This document shows, piece by piece, positions 15,117 to 22,139 of a stretch of DNA of 64,000 nucleotides. Source of the DNA: Alkalimonas cellulosilytica (GTDB taxonomy: Bacteria; Pseudomonadota; Gammaproteobacteria; Enterobacterales; Alteromonadaceae); NCBI RefSeq assembly GCF_036325985.1, contig NZ_JAUHLI010000005.1, positions 124,001-188,000 on the forward strand, written 5' to 3'. How positions within the stretch are numbered: the first letter of the stretch is position 1; each line of letters begins with the position of its first letter. The position numbers and the translations under genes are program-made. The notes under the pieces are model-generated. The model was given only the letters and a program-made list of their open reading frames with translations, was not told the DNA's origin and ran no database searches.

Positions 15117-17188
15117 GGCGCTCGCTCTGGCAGCAAGCGGACAATATCGCTGTCTTGCTGCCGGTTTAATTGCAACAACCAATGCTGGCCACTGCGATCA
15201 CTGTAGATAGCCACCGGTGTATGGCCAGCAGGTAGTGCTATCTGCTGTAGTTCTCCCTGCCAGCTTCGTACCATTAAAGAAGCACTGGGCAGATCCAGCC
15301 AGGCAATGCCTCTATCGTTGCTAAGCCACAAACTCTGCTGGCTGAGGGTCGGTAGAGAGTCGCTGATGCTAAGCTCCGTCATAGCCCCCTGTGGATACCA
15401 TAGTTGCAATTGGCTGGACTGCTCACGCCTGAGCAGCAATCCCTCAGGAGCGCAGCGAACATCCAGCACATCATCCAGTAATAGCTCCACACTGTTGGCA
15501 GCCATGCGAAACAAGCGCCAGCCAGCAGCCTGGTCAAATGCCGTCCAATACAATTGTTGGCGGCATACTTCCACCCGGCTGATGGCGCTGCCCTGTGGCA
15601 ACAAAGAGTGCAGCTGCCCCGTACCCAGATCAACCTGAAACAACTCACTGTTCAGTAACACCAACAGTTGCTGCCGGTACCAAAGCAATTGCTGGATTTG
15701 CTGCTCAGCGTTCAAGTTTGTCAACTGGCGCAGTTGATCGCGCCAGGCCAGCCAGATTTGACCATGTCCAGAGCGATTTGAGACAAAAGCGATCTGCTGC
15801 TCTGTCAGTGCCGCCAACCGCTCACTGCGATTGGACGCAAACCAGCGCTGCCAGAATGGTTCAGTGTCAGACAGCTGCAGCGACCACAGGTCGCTGATTG
15901 GCTCGGCCCCGGCCACAGCAAGGATCTGCTGATCAGCAACCATTAAATCGGTCAGATCAGCAGATAAGGGCCCCAGCGAGTCCCGTGTTTTACCCGCTGC
16001 AGTTAAGCGCTTATGCGCTTGCTGTGGCTGGCCTAACCAAAGCAGCCCATGCAACTCAGCCAGCTCTGTCAGCTGCTGTGGGAAGCGCCGTACCACTTGC
16101 CAGCTGCCATCTTCCGGCTGAATTCGAATTAACTGAGTCTGGCTAAAACTAACCTGGGCCAGCAGGTACAATGCCTGGTCATGCACCAGTAACCGGTGAA
16201 TGTCCAATGCCGGTATTGGTGTCGTTAGCAACGGCTCGGGAACAAAATCTGTTTCCGGGTGCTTGCTGCGCCATAACTGAAAGCGGGCCTGCTGACCTGG
16301 CAGCTGATCCAACCAATACAGCTGATGGTTGAACTGAACCAGACCAGCCCGGAGCCACTTCTCACAACCGGCAAGCCGTTCCGGCGTTGAAAAAACTGGC
16401 ACCACGGTTTGTTGATAGACACCACAACCCTGCTGATCAACGGCATTGAAATAAATAGCCGCTCCGAGCCATGCCGGCTTGCCAAGTGCTTGAAACATGC
16501 TGGGTGCATAGATTGCTGTTGTTTGCTGTTCCGATTGAAGCACCCATTGCCAGCCACTCTGACCGCTGGCCTGATGCTGATACAACAAGCTTCGCAGTGT
16601 TGGATCCCAAACCGGTAATTGTTCGCGGCCATTCAGTGCACTGACGGGTTCAATGCGGGTAAGAGCAGGTTGATGGCTACCGAGCGTCAGATGGGTTAAG
16701 CCATACGCGAGAATGCCGCAGCTAAGCAGCAAAGAAATCACTGCCAACAGAATAAACTGACGATTGGACTGCCTGGCCACAGCTTGCCCTAAAGGTTCGC
16801 TTTTAGCAGGCAGCGGATGTTGCTGGGTCAAGACCTCTGCTTTAGGGCTGGTGAGCGGCACCAGTTCGGCCAACCAGCAATAGCCTTTTTTTGGAATGGT
16901 AGCAATAAAAACAGGTGCTTGCGTGTTGTCCTGCAAGAGTTTACGCAAGGCGCCGACAGCACGCATCACCGCGCCATCTGTACCCTCGCCTGCCGGCCAC
17001 ACATCTTCGATCAGCTGATTTTTGGACAGCAGCTGATTGGAGTGCAGCAGAAAATAGTTCAATAGCTTCTGCAGCCGGGGTTCCAGCGTAGTGGCAGTGG
17101 ATTCATTCGCAACTGCTAACCAGAGCTTGCCAACCGATGCGCGATAGCACCAGGGGCCAAATTGAACCAGGGGTTCCAGCTTAGACAA
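15113..17188 (-). CDS. Membrane-anchored winged-helix regulator (ToxR/CadC-like) with large periplasmic domain
   Basis: 691 residues. Residues about 10-108 form an OmpR/CadC-type winged-helix DNA-binding domain (LLSKNQLIEDVWPAGEGTDG, then VGALRKLLQDN and FIATIPKKGYCWLAEL). A linker leads to one transmembrane helix at about 144-163 (FILLAVISLLLSCGILAYGL). About 520 residues of Trp/Gln-rich periplasmic sequence follow, with repeated strand-like blocks suggesting a degenerate beta-propeller. The architecture is that of one-component regulators that sense a periplasmic signal and bind DNA directly. The start is TTG, with AAGGA 9 nt upstream lying in the right arm of an inverted repeat. Ligand and targets are unknown; the peptide gene just upstream is a candidate. 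Confidence 0.82.
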   Translation of the reverse strand: MSKLEPLVQFGPWCYRASVGKLWLAVANESTATTLEPRLQKLLNYFLLHSNQLLSKNQLIEDVWPAGEGTDGAVMRAVGALRKLLQDNTQAPVFIATIPKKGYCWLAELVPLTSPKAEVLTQQHPLPAKSEPLGQAVARQSNRQFILLAVISLLLSCGILAYGLTHLTLGSHQPALTRIEPVSALNGREQLPVWDPTLRSLLYQHQASGQSGWQWVLQSEQQTTAIYAPSMFQALGKPAWLGAAIYFNAVDQQGCGVYQQTVVPVFSTPERLAGCEKWLRAGLVQFNHQLYWLDQLPGQQARFQLWRSKHPETDFVPEPLLTTPIPALDIHRLLVHDQALYLLAQVSFSQTQLIRIQPEDGSWQVVRRFPQQLTELAELHGLLWLGQPQQAHKRLTAAGKTRDSLGPLSADLTDLMVADQQILAVAGAEPISDLWSLQLSDTEPFWQRWFASNRSERLAALTEQQIAFVSNRSGHGQIWLAWRDQLRQLTNLNAEQQIQQLLWYRQQLLVLLNSELFQVDLGTGQLHSLLPQGSAISRVEVCRQQLYWTAFDQAAGWRLFRMAANSVELLLDDVLDVRCAPEGLLLRREQSSQLQLWYPQGAMTELSISDSLPTLSQQSLWLSNDRGIAWLDLPSASLMVRSWQGELQQIALPAGHTPVAIYSDRSGQHWLLQLNRQQDSDIVRLLPERAP

Positions 17189-17191
17189 AGC

Positions 17192-17222
17192 AATCCGTCC
17201 TTACACGAGGCATGGACGGATT
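17192..17222 (-). promoter_or_regulatory. Inverted repeat over the -10 box and ribosome binding site of the regulator gene
   Basis: Perfect 9-bp inverted repeat, AATCCGTCC (17192-17200) and GGACGGATT (17214-17222), with a 13-nt spacer. On the minus strand a TATAAT (17220-17225) overlaps the upstream arm. The downstream arm overlaps the AAGGA ribosome binding site of the TTG-initiated regulator. It could be an operator, or, in read-through transcripts from the peptide gene, a hairpin hiding the ribosome binding site. Confidence 0.5.
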
Positions 17223-17266
17223 ATAACGGAAAACAGCGAAATTTCAGGTATGTAATTGTTACAGAG

Positions 17267-17572
17267 TTATGCAACAGCGGCTTCGCTCTGCTCGTCGCTA
17301 CTCAGGAATGGCATATCCGGGTCTCGGCAAATAGGGAACCAATGACATGCATATGCTTCTTTCAACTCAAACCCATCTTTGGATTGCAATGCGTCATCCA
17401 GTGAATCGTGATTTTCGTTCTTAAAGTCAGGATCTCTACAGATAGGGAACCAATGGCAGGCTAATAACTGTTCAGCTCCGTGATTTAGCTCTGTTGAGTT
17501 GGTATTAACTCCACCCCAACCTAAAGTTAGAGTAACAGCTGCAGCGGCTAAAGTAATAGTCAAAATTTTCAT
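17267..17572 (-). CDS. Secreted tandem-module cysteine peptide precursor (101 aa)
   Basis: A 101-residue protein with a clear signal peptide (MKILTITLAAAAVTLTLGWG, cleavage probably near residues 20-26). Two identical modules follow, ACHWFPICRDPD at residues 38-49 and 75-86, separated by 25 mostly acidic residues. Each module has Cys-X5-Cys with a His next to the first Cys, suited to a disulfide loop or metal binding. There are no other cysteines. AAGGA lies about 7 nt before the ATG. It sits between two same-strand ToxR/CadC-like regulators (94 bp after one, 78 bp before the other). I recognise no family. It could be a signalling peptide, a peptide natural-product precursor or a small periplasmic metal binder; none of these is shown. 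Confidence 0.75.
   Translation of the reverse strand: MKILTITLAAAAVTLTLGWGGVNTNSTELNHGAEQLLACHWFPICRDPDFKNENHDSLDDALQSKDGFELKEAYACHWFPICRDPDMPFLSSDEQSEAAVA
17315..17461 (-). repeat. Two copies of a 36-bp module (17426-17461 and 17315-17350)
   Basis: The two copies encode the same 12 residues but differ at 8 of 36 bases, in 8 of 12 codons (for example GCC/GCA, TGC/TGT, AGA/CGA, CCT/CCG). Every difference is synonymous. The repeat is therefore old at DNA level and conserved at peptide level. Period is 37 codons (111 bp). Confidence 0.95.
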
Positions 17573-17666
17573 CGGTTGATCCTTACCTTTCGCAGGTATT
17601 GTGTGTTGTTGAAAAAAACTTACACACTAAAAACTAAAATAACTCGATGAAAATCATATAAAAAAA

Positions 17667-19850
17667 TTATAAATTTTGTTGTTGTAAAGAAATTTCGGCA
17701 ATATCCATGTCTCCACGGCCCATAGAAGGTAGAAAAAAGTAGTTGCGGTCTGAGCTAAGACTAAAATGGCTTGAGGATACCGAGTCTAAGTCGGTTGCAA
17801 CACGCACCTTTTGATTGCTGAAGTCAAAATAATACAGCTGGTAATGGTTGTCTCTCTGATAAGCCGAGTAATAGAGTCCCGTTGTTGCCAGCTCAAAATG
17901 CAAAGGAATTTTGGGCAACATGATCTGTTCTTTGATCAAGCTACCGTCAGCCTCCAACCTCTCCAAGTAGTACCAACGATCAAAACTATTTCGCCAGAAA
18001 CGATAGCGACCATCTGGACTTTCCAGATAAAACTCCATTTGTGCATTAAACAAGTGTACCTCAGATGGTGCGTCCACAGCGACAGACATAACCTGCCAGC
18101 TGCCCTGATTAACCTTGGCATAATAGATGGTCGAGCCATCAGAACTCCAGCTGGGGTTTGCAATGTTCTGCCGGCTTGCTGCACCAACAATCCTCTGCGG
18201 TTTAACACCCTCTTCAAACAACCAGAGCTCCTGGCTTACTAAAGCCAAGAGGCGGCGCCCATCAGGGGAAAAAACCAAACGGCTTACCCGTTCGTTTTCC
18301 TGAAAGTCAGTCAGTTGCTGTTGTTTACCATTGGGGTAGAACAACCAAACTTGTGGCAAGCCAGAGCGCCGGGATACAACAGCAATAGGACCATTAGGCA
18401 CCGGGCTAGCCACTGCGAAGGCCTCATTCCTGTTTGAACTAAAGACCTGCTGACCACGCTCACTGCTGCTATTTTCTATAGCATTTGGGATTTGCAAAAT
18501 ATTGAGCTGAGAAAAAGCACCAACAGACGCCAGAATTCGCCCGCTTGGACTTATCTGGATTTCACTGGCATTAAGATCCGTATAAGCGACCAGTCTCTGT
18601 TCATTGGTAAAAACATTCACTGCAGCCAACCGGGACCGTCCAGCAGGGTAAAGGATCTCTGAACTGTCTAAACTCCAGTCAATATTGCCAGGGGATGTAT
18701 CACTTAATTGCCTCAGCATCCGAGATGAACGGTTGTTTAAGTCCATCAACCAGATCTGTACCGTGCTGGCACTGTCACGCAAAAATGCCAAGTTATTACC
18801 ATCCCGAGAAAAGCGCACCGCATAATCACCAAACCCTGTAGCAGGTGGCGCCGTGAGCATCTGGGGTTGACCTCCGGCTAACGGATACAACATCAAGGCC
18901 ATCTGGCTTTGACCTTCTTCTCTGGAAGGGTAAACCAAGAATCGCCCGTCCGGTGACCAGCTAAGGCGGGCCGAGATTGACAGAGCACCACAGTTGGTTA
19001 ACAGCTCATCAGAAATTACCTGATCCCTTGCTGCATTCAAGGTAAGTATGCGAATTTCACACAAGCTTCCAGAGATAGTCCGCTGATAAGCCAACTGAGT
19101 AGCATCAGGACTCCAGGCTGCACCAAAGCTGCTGTAGGGTGCATCGGTTAATGCCACCACCTGATGTGTTCTCAGGTTTTGCAGCTTAAGCCGAACCACC
19201 GAATCGCTGGGGCTACTGGCATAACTAAATACCAACAATTCTTCATCCGGTGAAATGCTGTGATAAAACTCAATACCATCCAAAAAAGTGACCGGCTCAT
19301 AGCGCCACAGTGGTATTGCGCTGAAATCATCCTCGACCGAGTTGGTTGCCAGCCAAAAATAACCAGCCAGCACTATGGGCATCAGTACCAGTAACGATAA
19401 CAGAGTACGGCGTTGCCAGTGACCTGCAGGTTTGCTTGTCGCAACCGTCACATCATGGCTGGTTTCTTCGACTTGCTCTGATTCTGTGCTGACACCGGTT
19501 ACATCACTCCGCTCTACCGGAGCAATCAGCCGATAACCACGTTTAGGTACGGTTTCAATATAAATCGGGGTTCTGCTATCGTCGCCAAGGGCCACTCTAA
19601 GCACCCGGATCACCCGGGTAATGCGACCGTCGGATACCGCCCGGATCCCCCAGACTTTTTCCAGCAAGTCATCCTTACTGACCAACTCGCCGGCATGCAC
19701 CATCAGAAAATTCATCACATTCTGGCACAGATTATCCAGCTCGGCAGTTTCCAATAGCTGACCATTGGCATCAAACTTCACCAGCTTATCGCGCTCAGGT
19801 AAATATTCCCAAGCGCCAACTTTTAAACGATGTTCTGGTTTTATCGCCAT
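17667..19850 (-). CDS. Membrane-anchored winged-helix regulator with periplasmic beta-propeller (PD40/TolB-like)
   Basis: 727 residues. The N-terminal winged helix is at about 8-112 (GELVSKDDLLEKVWGIRAVSDG, RVIRVLRVALGDDSR, IYIETVPKRGYRLIAPV). One transmembrane helix lies at about 149-167, then a periplasmic domain of some 550 residues. The latter has WD40-like/PD40 strand repeats recognisable as SPDE, WSPDATQLAY, WSPDGRFLVYPS, FSRDGNNLAF, SPDGRRLLAL and WSSDGSTIYYA. Proteins of this kind couple periplasmic ligand binding to transcription. It is transcribed first in the minus-strand series regulator-peptide-regulator. It shares architecture, but little obvious sequence, with the regulator at 15113-17188. 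Target genes unknown. Confidence 0.87.
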   Translation of the reverse strand: MAIKPEHRLKVGAWEYLPERDKLVKFDANGQLLETAELDNLCQNVMNFLMVHAGELVSKDDLLEKVWGIRAVSDGRITRVIRVLRVALGDDSRTPIYIETVPKRGYRLIAPVERSDVTGVSTESEQVEETSHDVTVATSKPAGHWQRRTLLSLLVLMPIVLAGYFWLATNSVEDDFSAIPLWRYEPVTFLDGIEFYHSISPDEELLVFSYASSPSDSVVRLKLQNLRTHQVVALTDAPYSSFGAAWSPDATQLAYQRTISGSLCEIRILTLNAARDQVISDELLTNCGALSISARLSWSPDGRFLVYPSREEGQSQMALMLYPLAGGQPQMLTAPPATGFGDYAVRFSRDGNNLAFLRDSASTVQIWLMDLNNRSSRMLRQLSDTSPGNIDWSLDSSEILYPAGRSRLAAVNVFTNEQRLVAYTDLNASEIQISPSGRILASVGAFSQLNILQIPNAIENSSSERGQQVFSSNRNEAFAVASPVPNGPIAVVSRRSGLPQVWLFYPNGKQQQLTDFQENERVSRLVFSPDGRRLLALVSQELWLFEEGVKPQRIVGAASRQNIANPSWSSDGSTIYYAKVNQGSWQVMSVAVDAPSEVHLFNAQMEFYLESPDGRYRFWRNSFDRWYYLERLEADGSLIKEQIMLPKIPLHFELATTGLYYSAYQRDNHYQLYYFDFSNQKVRVATDLDSVSSSHFSLSSDRNYFFLPSMGRGDMDIAEISLQQQNL

Positions 19851-19982
19851 AGCCTGTTACAAATCATCCGCGGTTGTCGACAATTTTCATTCACCATTAT
19901 CAACTTAAAACTCGAAGAATAACAAGTACCTTGCGCAATCAGTTTATCTGGCTGCTTAACAAAGCCTCATCATGATGCGTCA

Positions 19983-22139
19983 CTAAGGCCTGACAGCACT
20001 GTGAATCCGGTAAAAATGCCGCGTGAGCTGCAAAGCACCGGAACTACCGGTCAGGCCGGTGGAGACATTATCATCCCTCCCTTGCCACACTGTCATCACT
20101 TTGCTTTCATCCATGACCACAAACCAACTATCGCGGTAATCACTGGAGGTGCCGGTTTTCCCTGCCAGTTGTGGAAACTGTTGCCCCAGCGAACGGGCAG
20201 TCCCCCGTTGCACGCTTTGCTGCATCGCATCGTACAGTAAAGACGTCGCTTCTGCACTGTAGCGTCTGATCGGTGCTGGCTGGTGTTGATACAACACAGT
20301 GCCTTGCTGGTCGGTCACCACCGCAATACTGGCCAACGTTTGATGCACGCCGTGATTGGCCAGTGTTTGATAAAGTTGTGTGACTTCCAGCGGCGATAAC
20401 TCAATGGCACCAAGTAAGGCTGCCGGATGCAAGGTAATACGCCGCTGCAAGCCCAAACGGCTGAGCGCCGCCGCTACCTGCGGCATGCCAAGTTGTAACC
20501 CCAACCGCACCATTGGTACGTTGTAGGAGTACACCAAAGTATCCAGCAAGGTCACTTCACCGCGAAACGTCTGATCGAAATTCTGTGGCTGCCAATCCTG
20601 TTGATTACTCCTGAGCTGAATGGGCGCATCCAACAACGTAGTTTGCAAATCAAAACGCTCTGGCTGTGCTAGCGCCTCAATCGCGATCACCGGTTTAATC
20701 AAACTGCCGATTTGCCGCCTGGCATCCATGGCTCGGTTATAGCCGGCATAGCGCGGGTCCCGGCCACCAACCATGGCGGTCAGGCTGCCCTGTCGATGGT
20801 CAGCAAGGACCACTGCGGTTTCAATGGCAGCATCCAGGCCTCGCATACTGCTGGCAACCGCATGTTCGGCCTGCTGCTGCAGTACAGGATCAAAGTAGGT
20901 GAAGATCCGCAAGCCACTTTGTTGCAGGGTTTTATCCTGCAGCTGGCTACGTAGCTCCTGGCGCACCCGCGCTAAATAAGCAGGATAGCGATCCGACTGA
21001 TGCTGACCGCGGGCTACTAAAGCTATCGGCTCTTCCAAAGCCTCGCGATAGGCTTGCTGATCCAGCATATGCTGCTCGAACATCAACCGCAGCACCAGAT
21101 CGCGCCTCCGCTGTGCCCGCTCCGGATTGCGCCTGGGATCGTAAAAAGACGGCCCTTTAATCAAACCAACCAGGAGTGCGGTTTCGGCCGCTGTTAGTTC
21201 ATTCAGCGGTTTGGCAAAATAAAAGCGACTGCCCAGACCAAAGCCATGCACCGGATGGGCAAAGTTCTGCCCGATGTACACTTCGTTGATGTAGGCTTCT
21301 AAGATCTCGTCTTTACTGAAACGCAGCTCCAGAATCAGTGCCATCAGGGCTTCATTGATTTTACGCCACAAGGTTCTGTCCTGGGTCAGGTACATGTTCT
21401 TTGCCAGCTGCTGGGTTAAGGTGGAGCCACCCTGCACCGTACGCCCAGCCGACAGATTCACCAAAAAAGCCCGCAGAATCGCCAGTGGCGCCACACCGTG
21501 ATGGCGGTAAAAATCACGATCCTCCACCAGCAGCAGCGTATCACGCAACAAAGGTGAGACTTGCTCCAGCCGCAGTAGCTCACGGTCTTCCTGCTGTGCT
21601 GAAATCAGGTGCTCAATCAATGGGGCTTCCAACCGGGCTATGCCAGGCGCTGCTGTATTTTCCGGGCTCGACCACTGAATACGCTCGATGCGCTGCTGGC
21701 GAAACTGCACCACAAAGCGCTCGGCTGGTGCATAGCCATCGGCGAAATAAAATTCACGCCGGTAAATATCTACCGCTTGATTGGCCAGGCGGAACTGGCC
21801 CGGGCCAGTGATTTCTGACACCCGACGGTACTGCAGTAGCTCCAGCTCCTGTACCAGAGCACCCAGGGTCAGTGGCTGTCCTTGCTGCAGTTGCAGGCTG
21901 CGGCCAAATACCTGGGCCGGTACCTGCCACTTCTGGCCCTGGAAACTTTGGGTTACTTTGCTGTCCAGATACAGCAAGTAAATAGCTGCTACGGCCAGCA
22001 GGGCCAGGCCCAGCTTTAACAAGGTCCAGCCCAGATACCGCAGCATTTCAGCAGTTGGTGGTAACTTATGCTTTGCGGCATTCATTTTTTGGTTGCTGGC
22101 TTTTTGGGTGCTAGATTTTTTTGGACTTGGCCGCGTCAT
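19983..22139 (-). CDS. mrcB: Bifunctional penicillin-binding protein 1B
   Basis: 718 residues, class A PBP that polymerises and cross-links peptidoglycan at the inner membrane. A basic cytosolic tail is followed by a transmembrane helix (about 34-57) and a UB2H-like domain (about 65-150). The GT51 glycosyltransferase has the catalytic Glu in EDRDFYRHHG (206-215) and QGGSTLTQQLAKN (236-248). The transpeptidase motifs are SLIK (479-482), SYN (538-540) and KTGTS (661-665). It overlaps hrpB by 4 bp, as expected from the hrpB-mrcB order of enterobacteria. It is shorter than E. coli PBP1B (844) mainly at the ends. Confidence 0.95.
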   Translation of the reverse strand: MTRPSPKKSSTQKASNQKMNAAKHKLPPTAEMLRYLGWTLLKLGLALLAVAAIYLLYLDSKVTQSFQGQKWQVPAQVFGRSLQLQQGQPLTLGALVQELELLQYRRVSEITGPGQFRLANQAVDIYRREFYFADGYAPAERFVVQFRQQRIERIQWSSPENTAAPGIARLEAPLIEHLISAQQEDRELLRLEQVSPLLRDTLLLVEDRDFYRHHGVAPLAILRAFLVNLSAGRTVQGGSTLTQQLAKNMYLTQDRTLWRKINEALMALILELRFSKDEILEAYINEVYIGQNFAHPVHGFGLGSRFYFAKPLNELTAAETALLVGLIKGPSFYDPRRNPERAQRRRDLVLRLMFEQHMLDQQAYREALEEPIALVARGQHQSDRYPAYLARVRQELRSQLQDKTLQQSGLRIFTYFDPVLQQQAEHAVASSMRGLDAAIETAVVLADHRQGSLTAMVGGRDPRYAGYNRAMDARRQIGSLIKPVIAIEALAQPERFDLQTTLLDAPIQLRSNQQDWQPQNFDQTFRGEVTLLDTLVYSYNVPMVRLGLQLGMPQVAAALSRLGLQRRITLHPAALLGAIELSPLEVTQLYQTLANHGVHQTLASIAVVTDQQGTVLYQHQPAPIRRYSAEATSLLYDAMQQSVQRGTARSLGQQFPQLAGKTGTSSDYRDSWFVVMDESKVMTVWQGRDDNVSTGLTGSSGALQLTRHFYRIHSAVRP

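Noticed and set aside
17180..17212. 10-codon ORF (M-PRVRTDCFV) on the minus strand ahead of the TTG-started regulator
   Set aside because: It would be a possible leader peptide, but its ATG lies at the expected transcription start and no ribosome binding site precedes it.
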